DNA from: Acidobacteria bacterium UBA2161
GTDB lineage: Bacteria; Acidobacteriota; Vicinamibacteria; Vicinamibacterales; UBA823
Direction of reading: 5' to 3'
NCBI GenBank assembly: GCA_002328835.1
Contig: DCWN01000023.1
Span: 19,498-83,497 of the forward strand
DNA length: 64,000 nucleotides
How positions within the stretch are numbered: position 1 is the first letter of the stretch; the number at the start of each line of letters is the position of its first letter. The translations under genes and the position numbers were made by a program. Shown piece by piece: positions 8,155-16,173 of the stretch. The notes under the pieces were generated by a model that saw only the letters and a list, made by a program, of their open reading frames with translations, made no database searches and was not told where the DNA came from.

Positions 8155-9114
8155 CTAGCCCGCTTCGAGGACGTAGCGCGCGACCTCTTCGTGTGTGGCG
8201 AACCAGACGCCGCCCTTGAGCTTCATATGACGGATCAGACCCTCGAGCACGGCGACGCGCGAGCGGTGGCCCATGATGTGCGGGTGCATCGTCAGGACGA
8301 ACAGGCCGCCTTCCTCCCACGCCACGTCGAACTCGCTCTCGAAGACCTTGACCATGATCTCGGGCACCGGCGACGAGCCGTTCGTATTGCCGCCGAAGTA
8401 GGGGAAGTCGTCGAGGATCCGTTCGATCGGCAGCTCGACGACGCCGCTCGGCTCACCGTCGATCAGAATCTCGTAAGCGTCGTCACTCGCCATGAGCGAG
8501 CTGTCGTAGAGGAAGCCGGCCTCCTTCACCTGCTGCATCGTGTGCTGGCTGAACTGCCACGACGGCGCGCGGTAGCCGACCGGGCGCTTGCCCACGGCCT
8601 CGGTGAGTGCGTCGATCGCCTGGACGAGCAGTCGTTGCTCCTCCTCGGCGTCATCGAGCACCGGCAGCAATTCGTGAATCCAGCCATGGACGCCAATCTC
8701 GTGGACGCCCGCGGCGAGGATCTGCTCGACCATGGTGGGGTGCAGCAGGTGACTGATGGCCGGGATGAAGAACGAGGCCGGGACATCCTGCCGCTCCAGC
8801 ATCCGGAGGATTCGGGGCAGGCCGTCGACCGCGCCGTACTCACCGCGCGAGATCACCTCGGAGTTCAGGTTGCCGCGCGAGAGCGTCGCCGTGGCGTTGT
8901 CGACGTCGAAGCTCAATGCCACCGCGACCCGGTTGCCGTCGGGCCAAGTCTCCGGCTTGAGCCGCCGACCGGCGCTGACGTGGAACATCTGCGCCCGGAG
9001 CTCGTCGAGGCTCAGGGTGATGCCGGGAAGGGGAGCGTCCTGTGCTTGGCCGAACGCCGGCACGCTGAGGACGAGCACGAGCGACACCGCGGACGTGACC
9101 AGAAGTGATTTCAT
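8155..9114 (-). CDS. Polysaccharide deacetylase family protein (CE4/PuuE-like), exported
   Basis: A 319-residue NodB-fold hydrolase with a signal peptide (LLVTSAVSLVLVLSVPAFGQAQ). The catalytic region shows VALSFDVDNATATLSR, which holds the first Asp motif, then SHLLHPTMVEQIL and HEIGVHGWIHE (metal-binding His), GYRAPSWQFSQ, and FVLTMHPHIMGH near the end. The spacing resembles the PuuE/allantoinase-like branch more than chitin deacetylases, so the leaving group may be an N-acyl or amide and the substrate is open. It is 14 bp downstream of an SLC13 transporter and probably cotranscribed with it, suggesting coupled hydrolysis and uptake. Confidence 0.85.
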   Translation of the reverse strand: MKSLLVTSAVSLVLVLSVPAFGQAQDAPLPGITLSLDELRAQMFHVSAGRRLKPETWPDGNRVAVALSFDVDNATATLSRGNLNSEVISRGEYGAVDGLPRILRMLERQDVPASFFIPAISHLLHPTMVEQILAAGVHEIGVHGWIHELLPVLDDAEEEQRLLVQAIDALTEAVGKRPVGYRAPSWQFSQHTMQQVKEAGFLYDSSLMASDDAYEILIDGEPSGVVELPIERILDDFPYFGGNTNGSSPVPEIMVKVFESEFDVAWEEGGLFVLTMHPHIMGHRSRVAVLEGLIRHMKLKGGVWFATHEEVARYVLEAG

Positions 9115-9128
9115 GAGTGCGCCTCCAG

Positions 9129-10568
9129 CTAGACGAATCCGAGGAGCCCGCCGACGACGAGCATGACGACCGTCATCCAGACGACCCAGGCCGCGCTGAT
9201 CAACGCGCCCGGCGCCAGCATCTCGTGCATCCGGTAGTAGCCGCGCGAGTAGGTCAGCAGCGCCACGGCGTCCAGCGGCAGCAGGAACGCGCACGAGGCG
9301 GTGAACGCGACTGGCAGTGCGTAGAGCGCCGGGTGGACTCCGGCGCCGACGGCCAGGAGCGCGATCGGCGGAATGACGACCGCGTTGACGACCGGCCCGA
9401 TCGGCAGCGCCAGATGGATCACGACCGTGAACGCGCTGATCGCCAGCAGGACCCAGACGATGTGCCAGTTGGCCACGCCTCCCAGGGCCAGGTCGACGAG
9501 CCAGCCGGCCAGGCCGGCCTCGACCGACGCGGTGCCGAGCGAGGTCACGCCGCCGATCATCAGCAAGGTGTCCCAGCCGATCGCACGCTCGGCCTGTTTC
9601 CAGGTCAGCAGCCGCATGCCCGGCAGAAACATGACGATGGCACCGCCCAGGCCGACGGTGAGGACGTCGAGGAACGGAATCCAACTGCCGGCGATCCAGA
9701 GCACCATCATGATCGACAGCAGCGTGACCGCCTTCCGCTCGGCGGCTGACATCGTGCCCAGCGCCGCCCGCTCGCGCTCGATCTCGCCGGCATCACCGAT
9801 CGTCGCGATTTCCGGCGGATAACTCTTGAGAACCGCCCAGCACGCAATCGGCACGAGACCAATCGCCATCGGTAGACCGATCGCCATCCACTCGACGAAC
9901 GTGACGGTCACGTTGCCAAACTCCTGGATGAAGTGCAGGCCGATGATGTTGACTGAGCTGCCGGCGGGCGTCGTGACCCCGCCGATCAACGAGCCGATCG
10001 GCACGCCGATCATGATCGCCTTGCCGATCGACGACTTGCCGGGCTCGAGGTTCAACCGCGACATCACGCCCAGGCCGATGCTCATGAAGATGGCGCAGGC
10101 CGGCACGTCGGAGATCATGACCGACGTGGCCGCCGTGCCGATGATGAGCGCGGCAATCACCCGGCGGCTATCGGTGCCGGCGCGGGCGAGCAGCCAGTAG
10201 GCGAACCGCCGGTCGAGGCCGGCGTTGGTGACCGACGCCGCGATGCAGAACATCGCGAGCACGAAGAAAAATACCGGGCTGACGAATGCGTTGAACGCGG
10301 CGTCGAGCTCGGCGACCTCGAAGATCGGCTGCAGCACGATGACGAGCAGCGCGGTCACGGCGATCGGGATCGCCTCGGTGGCCCAGAGAATGATTGCGGC
10401 CAGGAACACGGCGCCGAGGCGCTGGCCCTCGGGTGGCAGGTCGGCGGGCGTCGGGAGCAGAAGGACGACGACGGTTGCGGCAACCGCGCCAGCGATTCCC
10501 ACGATCGTCTTGCGATCGGCGGCGCCCACGCTCGACTCCGGGAGCTGGCCGAGGCTTGATTCGGACAT
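9129..10568 (-). CDS. SLC13/DASS-family anion symporter
   Basis: A 479-residue integral membrane protein with about 12 hydrophobic segments. The family signatures are visible: TAATSVMISDVPACAIF, GVTTPAGSSVNIIGLHF (the SNT-like anion/sodium motif in the first repeat), LLMIGGVTSLGTASVEAGL and HLALPIGPVVNAVVIPP in the second repeat. DASS carriers move di- and tricarboxylates or sulfate with sodium. I chose the ATG at 10568, which gives a short cytoplasmic N-terminus; an upstream start would add 15 non-conserved residues. It is divergent from the RraA-like operon across 155 bp, consistent with shared use of an organic acid. Stop is TAG. Confidence 0.87.
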   Translation of the reverse strand: MSESSLGQLPESSVGAADRKTIVGIAGAVAATVVVLLLPTPADLPPEGQRLGAVFLAAIILWATEAIPIAVTALLVIVLQPIFEVAELDAAFNAFVSPVFFFVLAMFCIAASVTNAGLDRRFAYWLLARAGTDSRRVIAALIIGTAATSVMISDVPACAIFMSIGLGVMSRLNLEPGKSSIGKAIMIGVPIGSLIGGVTTPAGSSVNIIGLHFIQEFGNVTVTFVEWMAIGLPMAIGLVPIACWAVLKSYPPEIATIGDAGEIERERAALGTMSAAERKAVTLLSIMMVLWIAGSWIPFLDVLTVGLGGAIVMFLPGMRLLTWKQAERAIGWDTLLMIGGVTSLGTASVEAGLAGWLVDLALGGVANWHIVWVLLAISAFTVVIHLALPIGPVVNAVVIPPIALLAVGAGVHPALYALPVAFTASCAFLLPLDAVALLTYSRGYYRMHEMLAPGALISAAWVVWMTVVMLVVGGLLGFV

Positions 10569-10723
10569 GGTGCTAGATGATACTGCCGAGCGCCCGGCTC
10601 CGTGCCGCGGCACAATTTGAGTGAATATCCCCGGCGGTCAAGAGACAATGACCGACTGACAGTTGGATCGGCCGGTCTGCAAGGCGGCCCGCCGGCCGGG
10701 ATTCGGGAGGAGAACACCTGATC

Positions 10724-11398
10724 ATGTCGTCAGACGACGCTGCTTTGGTGCGGCTCCAGGCGCTGGACACCTGCACGGTCTCCGACGCGCTGGATCGACT
10801 CGGTCTGCCGGGAACGGCTCTCGGCATCCGGCAGGTCTCGGCCGCGCGGCGGATCGCCGGCCGCGTCGTGCCGGTCAGGCTCGGCCCGGCAGGTGACGCG
10901 CCGGCGACGCGTCACCTGTGCAGCGCCGCCATCGAAGCGGCGACGGCCGCCAATGTCATCGTCGTCGAGCATCGGAGCCGCGATGATGCAGCCGGATGGG
11001 GTGGGCTGCTGTCGACGGCCGCCTGTGTGCGCGGCGTCGCCGGTACGATCGTCGACGGCTCGGTGCGCGATGTCGACGACAGCCGTGCGCTCGGGTATCC
11101 GGTCTTCGCCCGCGATGTCGTGCCGGTCACGGCGAGGGGGCGGGTGGCCGAACACGCCTGGAACGAGCCGATCGTCGTCGGCGGCGTCGACGTGAAGCCG
11201 GGCGATCTCGTCATCGCCGACGGCAGCGGCGTGGTCTTCATCGACGCGGCGCGGAGCGACGAGGTGCTGGATCTCGCCGAGTCGATTGCCGCCCTCGAAG
11301 CGATGATGACCACGGCGGTCCGCAACGGCACGCCGGTCAGCCAGGTCATGGGCCGTACCTACGAGTCGATGGCGGAGCGAGACTCGTCGGACGAGTGA
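10724..11398 (+). CDS. RraA-like protein 1 (HMG/CHA aldolase family)
   Basis: A 224-residue member of the RraA/4-hydroxy-4-methyl-2-oxoglutarate aldolase family. The family core is visible as STAACVRGVAGTIVDGSVRDVDDSRALGYPVFARD; the Arg-Asp of VRD binds substrate and metal in the aldolases. These enzymes cleave or decarboxylate 2-oxo diacids such as HMG, CHA or oxaloacetate; other family members inhibit RNase E instead. It is the first of three consecutive paralogues, 11 bp ahead of the next. The ATG at 10724 follows GGGAGGAGA. The context of dicarboxylate-type transporter, amidohydrolase and deacylase favours the metabolic role. Confidence 0.85.
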   Translation: MSSDDAALVRLQALDTCTVSDALDRLGLPGTALGIRQVSAARRIAGRVVPVRLGPAGDAPATRHLCSAAIEAATAANVIVVEHRSRDDAAGWGGLLSTAACVRGVAGTIVDGSVRDVDDSRALGYPVFARDVVPVTARGRVAEHAWNEPIVVGGVDVKPGDLVIADGSGVVFIDAARSDEVLDLAESIAALEAMMTTAVRNGTPVSQVMGRTYESMAERDSSDE

Positions 11399-11409
11399 GG
11401 GCGACCACG

Positions 11410-12069
11410 ATGGATCCGGTGTTGGTGACGTTGAAGACATTGTCGGCCACGACGGTCAGCGACGCGCTCGACCGCCTCGGCATCGCGGGTCAGTGCCTCG
11501 GCATCAAGCCGCTGGCGCCGACCTTCCGGCTCTGCGGGCGGGCGTTCACCATGCGGACGGTGCCGGTATCCGGCGAGCCGGGCACGGTCGGCGACTACAT
11601 CGACGATGTCCCTGAAGGCGAGGTGGTCGTCATCGACAACGGCGGCCGGCCCGACATGACGGTCTGGGGCGATATCCTCACTTTCGTGGCGCATCGGCGC
11701 CGGGTCGGTGGGACTGTCATCGACGGACACTGCCGCGATACCGCGCTGAGCCTGGAGTTGGCCTACCCGATCTTCAGCGCCGGCTGGTCGGTGCGCACCG
11801 GCAAGGACCGGGTGCAGCTCGACGCGATGAGTGTGCCGGTCTCGATCGGCGGCGCCACCGTGGAGCCCGGGGATGCCCTGCTCGGCGATGCCGACGGCGT
11901 CGTCGCCGTGCCGCGGTCGCGCGAGGACGAGGTCATCGCGTTGGCCCAGGAGATCGACGCCGCCGAGAATCGGATCCGGGCAGCGTTCGAGGGCGGTATG
12001 CGCCTCGACGAAGCCCGCGTCCAGCACAAGTACTTCGAGCTGCAGCGGAAGAAGGATTCCACATCGTGA
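11410..12069 (+). CDS. RraA-like protein 2 (HMG/CHA aldolase family)
   Basis: A 219-residue paralogue of the gene before it. The N-terminus (TLKTLSATTVSDALDRLGIAGQCLGIKPL) matches paralogue 1 closely, and the core reads GGTVIDGHCRDTALSLELAYPIF, with the conserved Arg-Asp kept. The upstream segment differs (DMTVWGDILTFVAHRR), which may shift substrate choice. Its TGA overlaps the GTG start of paralogue 3 (GTGA), so those two are translationally coupled. The three proteins could form a mixed trimer or hexamer, since the family is trimeric; that is inference. Confidence 0.85.
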   Translation: MDPVLVTLKTLSATTVSDALDRLGIAGQCLGIKPLAPTFRLCGRAFTMRTVPVSGEPGTVGDYIDDVPEGEVVVIDNGGRPDMTVWGDILTFVAHRRRVGGTVIDGHCRDTALSLELAYPIFSAGWSVRTGKDRVQLDAMSVPVSIGGATVEPGDALLGDADGVVAVPRSREDEVIALAQEIDAAENRIRAAFEGGMRLDEARVQHKYFELQRKKDSTS

Positions 12070-12701
12070 CCGATCGCGACGGCGTTCTCGACGCCGCGCT
12101 GGTCACCGCCGCCGCCGCCTTTTCCTCGGCCACGCTCCACGAGGCCGCGAGCCAGGTCGGCGCGCTACCGGCGGCGATCAAACCGGTGGCCACGTCGATG
12201 CGCCTGTACGGCCCCGCCTGCACGGTCGCCGGTGCCCCGGGCGACAACCTCTGGCTGCACCGGGCGATGGCCCAGGCGAAACCCGGCGACGTGCTGGTGG
12301 CCACCGTCGCGGGCGCGTACGAGTTCGGGTACTGGGGCGGGATCATGACGACCGCGGCAATCGCCGGCGGCCTGGGCGGACTGGTCATCGACGGCTGCGT
12401 GCGCGACGGCGACGAACTCGCCGCGTCGGGCTTCCCGGTGTTCGCCCGCGGCCGGGCGATTCGCGGCACGGCCAAGGTGGCCGATGCCCCCGGCAGTATC
12501 AACGAACCCGTCGTCGTCGGAGATGTCACGGTAGCGCCCGGCGACCTCGTGGTTGGGGACGCTGACGGCGTGGTCGTGCTCGCCCGCGATTCGGTGGGCG
12601 ACGTCCTGGCCGCGGCGCGGACACGAGACAAGAAAGAAGCGTCGATCGCCGATGCGCTGCGTCAGGGGCGGACGACGCTCGACGTCTACGGTTGGAAGTA
12701 G
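12066..12701 (+). CDS. RraA-like protein 3, LigK/GalC-like
   Basis: A 211-residue family member starting with GTG inside the previous stop. The active-site block is GGLGGLVIDGCVRDGDELAASGFPVFARG, preceded by YWGGIMTTAAIAGG. Of the three it looks most like 4-carboxy-4-hydroxy-2-oxoadipate aldolases (LigK/GalC), which finish the protocatechuate 4,5-cleavage and gallate pathways by splitting CHA to pyruvate and oxaloacetate. The amidohydrolase that follows belongs to the superfamily of LigJ, the hydratase one step earlier, which agrees with this but does not prove it. Stop is TAG. Confidence 0.83.
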   Translation: MTDRDGVLDAALVTAAAAFSSATLHEAASQVGALPAAIKPVATSMRLYGPACTVAGAPGDNLWLHRAMAQAKPGDVLVATVAGAYEFGYWGGIMTTAAIAGGLGGLVIDGCVRDGDELAASGFPVFARGRAIRGTAKVADAPGSINEPVVVGDVTVAPGDLVVGDADGVVVLARDSVGDVLAAARTRDKKEASIADALRQGRTTLDVYGWK

Positions 12702-12773
12702 CGGAGCCGACTGACATTTGAAATCGGGCGAGCCGGTCCATAGAATGTCCTGGCCTCGGACCCCTTGGACATC

Positions 12774-13793
12774 ATGCAGAAAATCGACATCTTCAACCAC
12801 ATCTTCCCGAAGCCGTTCCACGAGCTGATGCAGCGCGTGGCGGGCGATCATAAGGATATAGGCAAGCGGGTGCGCGGCATTCCGATGCTGGCGAATCTCG
12901 ACGAGCGATTCCGGGTGATGGATCGATTCGGCGCCGAGTACCGGCAGATCCTCTCGCTCGCCTCCCCGCCGCTCGAGCATCTGGGCGGCCCCGACGTTTC
13001 GACCCAGCTCGCCGAGGCGGCCAACGACGGCATGGCCGATCTGGTCCGCCAGTACCCCGATCGTTTCCCGAGCTTCGTCGCGTCGCTCCCGATGAACTCT
13101 CCGGAGGGGCTCGTGACCGAGACCCACCGCGCGATCCGCGATTTGGGAGCCTGCGGCGTCCAGGTGTTCACCAACGTGCTCGGCAAGCCGCTGACCGCGC
13201 CCGAGTTTCGGCCGCTCTTCGCGGCGATGGCCGAGCACGACCTGCCGATCTGGCTCCATCCGTCGCGTGGCGCGAGCTTCGCCGACTACCTCCAGGAGTC
13301 GAGCTCGAAATACGAGATCTGGTGGACCTTCGGCTGGCCCTACGAGACGAGCGTCGCGATGTCGCGGATCGTCTTCGACGGGGTGTTCGGTGATCACCCG
13401 TCGCTGAAGATCATTGCCCATCATCTGGGCGGCATGGTGCCCTACTTCGAGGGCCGCGTCGGTTACGGCTGGGATCAGCTGGGCAGCCGAACGTCCGATG
13501 AGGATCTGGGCGCCGTGCTGCAACGATTGAAGAAGCGGCCGATCGACTACTTCAAAATGTTCTACGCCGACACGGCGGTCTTCGGCGGGCGCCCGGCCAC
13601 CGTCTGCGGCCTCGAGTTCTTCGGTGTCGACAACGTCTTGTTCGCATCCGATGCGCCGTTCGATCCCGAGAAGGGGCCGATGTACATCCGCGAGACGATC
13701 AAGATTATCGATGAGCTGGATCTGAGCGATACTGACCGGGACAAGATCTATTGGGCCAACGCCGTCAAGCTGCTGAAGTTGAAGGACAGCTGA
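12774..13793 (+). CDS. Amidohydrolase-2 family protein (ACMSD/LigJ-like)
   Basis: A 339-residue TIM-barrel amidohydrolase of the ACMSD-type group. It starts KIDIFNHIFPKPF, where the usual HxH metal pair reads NHIF, so the first ligand pattern is modified. Other family marks are LPIWLHPSRGASF, KIIAHHLGGMVPYFEGR and VLFASDAPFDPEKGP, the last containing the conserved catalytic Asp. Such enzymes decarboxylate or hydrate aromatic-derived acids. I took the ATG at 12774 rather than the TTG at 12765. It follows the RraA-like triplet by 72 bp and precedes a deacylase-like gene by 16 bp, so it is probably part of the same transcript. Confidence 0.83.
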   Translation: MQKIDIFNHIFPKPFHELMQRVAGDHKDIGKRVRGIPMLANLDERFRVMDRFGAEYRQILSLASPPLEHLGGPDVSTQLAEAANDGMADLVRQYPDRFPSFVASLPMNSPEGLVTETHRAIRDLGACGVQVFTNVLGKPLTAPEFRPLFAAMAEHDLPIWLHPSRGASFADYLQESSSKYEIWWTFGWPYETSVAMSRIVFDGVFGDHPSLKIIAHHLGGMVPYFEGRVGYGWDQLGSRTSDEDLGAVLQRLKKRPIDYFKMFYADTAVFGGRPATVCGLEFFGVDNVLFASDAPFDPEKGPMYIRETIKIIDELDLSDTDRDKIYWANAVKLLKLKDS

Positions 13794-13809
13794 GTGGATA
13801 CGAGGATTC

Positions 13810-15531
13810 ATGACCCACCCAATCCGGTTCGCCGCCGTTGCCACGTTGGTCGTCGCCAGCCTGGCGGGCTGTGCGTCGGCACCCGAGCACGATCTGATCA
13901 TCCGCAACGGCACAATCATCGACGGCTCCGGCGCGCCCAGTTTCGTCGGCGACTTGGCGATCGACGGCGACCGGATTGCCGCGGTCGGCCACCTGGGGAA
14001 CGCGCGCGGCGTGACGGAGGTCGACGCCGCGGGGCTGGCGATCGCCCCGGGTTTTGTCAACATGCTGAGCTGGGCCGGCGACGCCCTGATCGAGGATGGC
14101 CGGTCGCAGGGCGACATCCGGCAGGGCGTGACGCTCGAGGTCTTCGGGGAGGGCACGTCGGGCGGTCCGCTGACCGACCAGATGAAGAACCTCGAGGTTA
14201 CCAGCCAGGGTGACATCATGTTCGACGTCGAGTGGACGACCCTCGGCGAGTACCTGGAGCACCTGGAAACGAAGGGGATCTCACCCAACGTTGCCTCGTT
14301 CGTCGGCGCGACGACGCTGCGAGTGCATGAGATCGGATACGAAGACCGCCCACCCACCGACGACGAGCTGGACCGGATGCGGGCGCTCGTTCGGCAGGCG
14401 ATGGAGGAGGGTGCGGTCGGTATCGGCTCGTCGTTGATCTACGCGCCGGCGTTCTATGCACAGACCGACGAGCTCATCGAGTTGTCGAAGGTCGCGGCCG
14501 AGTACGACGGCCTATACATCTCGCACATGCGCAGCGAAGGCAACGCGCTGCTGGAATCGGTCGACGAGCTCCTGACCATCTCCAGGGAGTCCGGCATCCG
14601 GGCCGAGATCTACCACCTGAAGGCGGGCGGTCAATCGAACTGGGACAAGCTCGATGCCGTGATTGAACGGGTCGAGGCGGCCCGCGCGGAGGGACTCCAG
14701 ATCACTGCCAACATGTACAACTACACGGCGGGCTCGACCGGCCTCGACGCCGGGATGCCACCCTGGGTGCAAGAAGGCGGCTACGACGACTGGGCCGAGC
14801 GGCTGGGCGACCCGGCTATCCGAGATCGGGTTCGGCAGGAGATGACGACGCCGACGAACGCCTGGGAAAACCTGCTGCTCGCTGCGGGCGCCGAGGGTAC
14901 GTTGCTCGTCGGGTTCAAGAATCCGGCGTTGCGCGGTTACATCGGTCAGACTCTGGCGGCGGTCGCGGAGGCGCGCGGCACGTCGGTCGCCGATACCGCC
15001 ATGGACCTGGTGATCGAGGACGGCAGCCGGGTGCAGGTCGTCTACTTCCTGATGTCCGAAGAGAACGTGGCCCGGCAGATCGCGCTGCCCTGGGTCAGCT
15101 TCTGCTCGGACGCCGGGTCGTATGCGACCGAGGGCGTCTTTCTCAACACATCGACGCATCCGCGCGCCTACGGGAACTTCGCGCGGCTACTCGGTCGATA
15201 CGTGCGCGATGAGCGGGTCATTCCCTTGGAGGAAGCGGTGCGGAAGCTGACCTCGCTTCCAGCCACCAACCTTCGCATCCGCGATCGCGGCCAGCTCGCG
15301 CCGGGTTTCTTCGCCGACGTCGTCGCCTTCGACCCGGCGACCATCCAGGATCGCGCGACGTACGAGGAGCCGCATCAGTACGCCGTGGGCATGGTGCACG
15401 TCTGGGTCAACGGTACGCCGGTGCTTCAGGACGGCGACCATACGGGCGCGACACCGGGACGTGCGCTGCGTGGGCCGGGGTGGACCGGCTGGGCCGAGAC
15501 GAGCGCAGAAGCGACGGAGGGCGGACGATGA
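13810..15531 (+). CDS. N-acyl-D-amino-acid deacylase-like amidohydrolase, lipoprotein
   Basis: A 573-residue protein. The N-terminus ends in a lipobox (VVASLAGC), so it is probably membrane-anchored on the outside. The beta-sandwich start HDLIIRNGTIIDGSGAP and the late PGFFADVVAFDPATIQD are typical of D-aminoacylase/dihydroorotase-type amidohydrolases. The usual first metal motif PGFIDxHxH is instead PGFVNMLSWAGD, so both His are absent. Later ligands look kept: YISHMRSEG, AEIYHLKAGG and FCSDAGSYATEG. It may use a single metal, as D-aminoacylases do through their other site. The TGA overlaps the ATG of the CDGSH gene (ATGA). Confidence 0.82.
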   Translation: MTHPIRFAAVATLVVASLAGCASAPEHDLIIRNGTIIDGSGAPSFVGDLAIDGDRIAAVGHLGNARGVTEVDAAGLAIAPGFVNMLSWAGDALIEDGRSQGDIRQGVTLEVFGEGTSGGPLTDQMKNLEVTSQGDIMFDVEWTTLGEYLEHLETKGISPNVASFVGATTLRVHEIGYEDRPPTDDELDRMRALVRQAMEEGAVGIGSSLIYAPAFYAQTDELIELSKVAAEYDGLYISHMRSEGNALLESVDELLTISRESGIRAEIYHLKAGGQSNWDKLDAVIERVEAARAEGLQITANMYNYTAGSTGLDAGMPPWVQEGGYDDWAERLGDPAIRDRVRQEMTTPTNAWENLLLAAGAEGTLLVGFKNPALRGYIGQTLAAVAEARGTSVADTAMDLVIEDGSRVQVVYFLMSEENVARQIALPWVSFCSDAGSYATEGVFLNTSTHPRAYGNFARLLGRYVRDERVIPLEEAVRKLTSLPATNLRIRDRGQLAPGFFADVVAFDPATIQDRATYEEPHQYAVGMVHVWVNGTPVLQDGDHTGATPGRALRGPGWTGWAETSAEATEGGR

Positions 15532-16169
15532 GCAACAAGCCGACGATCGTGGCCGCCATGAACGGCCCGCTGCTGGTCACGAACTGCAAGATGCTGAAGA
15601 ACTACTCGGACGGGACGGCCTACAAGACGGAAGGCACTGTGGCGCTCTGCCGCTGCGGTGGGTCGAAGAAGAAACCGTTCTGCGATGGCCATCACCAGTC
15701 GAACGGCTTCAGCGGCGACAAGTCACCCGACCGGATGCCCGACCAGCGCGAGAGCTTCGACGGCAACGGCGTCACTATCCACGACAATCGCGGGATCTGC
15801 GCCCACGCCGGGCGTTGCACCGACGGATTGCCATCCGTGTTCCGCATCCGACAGGAGCCGTTCGTCGATCCCCACGGCGCGTCGGCCAATGACATCGTCG
15901 AGACCGTGAAGAGCTGCCCGTCGGGCGCGTTGAGCTATTCGGTCGACGGTGTCGAGCACCGCGACCAGGAGCGCGATGCGATCATCTTCATCGCGCCGAA
16001 CGGGCCGTACGCCATCATGGGCGGTGCCGATCTGCAGGATGTCGAGTGGGGTGAAGGCGCCTCGCAGGAGCATTTCGATCTCTGCCGGTGCGGCGCCAGC
16101 GCGAACAAGCCCTTCTGCAGCGGCGCGCACTGGAGCGTCCAGTTCGACGAGCACGCGCCCAAACGCTGA
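15528..16169 (+). CDS. CDGSH iron-sulfur protein with central 4Fe-4S domain
   Basis: A 213-residue protein with three cluster-binding blocks. Residues 41-56 (CRCGGSKKKPFCDGHH) and a C-terminal copy (CRCGASANKPFCSGAH) both fit the CDGSH pattern CxCx2Sx3PxCxGxH that holds a [2Fe-2S] cluster with one His ligand. Between them GICAHAGRCTDGLPSVFR followed by SCPSGALSY fits the single-cluster Fer4_19 (DUF1271) domain. The second CDGSH copy has Ser in place of Asp. It is probably a cytosolic redox or Fe-S handling protein. It is the last gene of the plus-strand run and overlaps the deacylase-like gene by four bases. Confidence 0.88.
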   Translation: MSNKPTIVAAMNGPLLVTNCKMLKNYSDGTAYKTEGTVALCRCGGSKKKPFCDGHHQSNGFSGDKSPDRMPDQRESFDGNGVTIHDNRGICAHAGRCTDGLPSVFRIRQEPFVDPHGASANDIVETVKSCPSGALSYSVDGVEHRDQERDAIIFIAPNGPYAIMGGADLQDVEWGEGASQEHFDLCRCGASANKPFCSGAHWSVQFDEHAPKR

Positions 16170-16173
16170 GCGG

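Noticed and set aside
12165..14357. A 730-codon minus-strand open frame opposite the RraA-like and amidohydrolase genes
   Set aside because: Composition is low-complexity and it covers several well-supported plus-strand genes with overlapping stops and starts.
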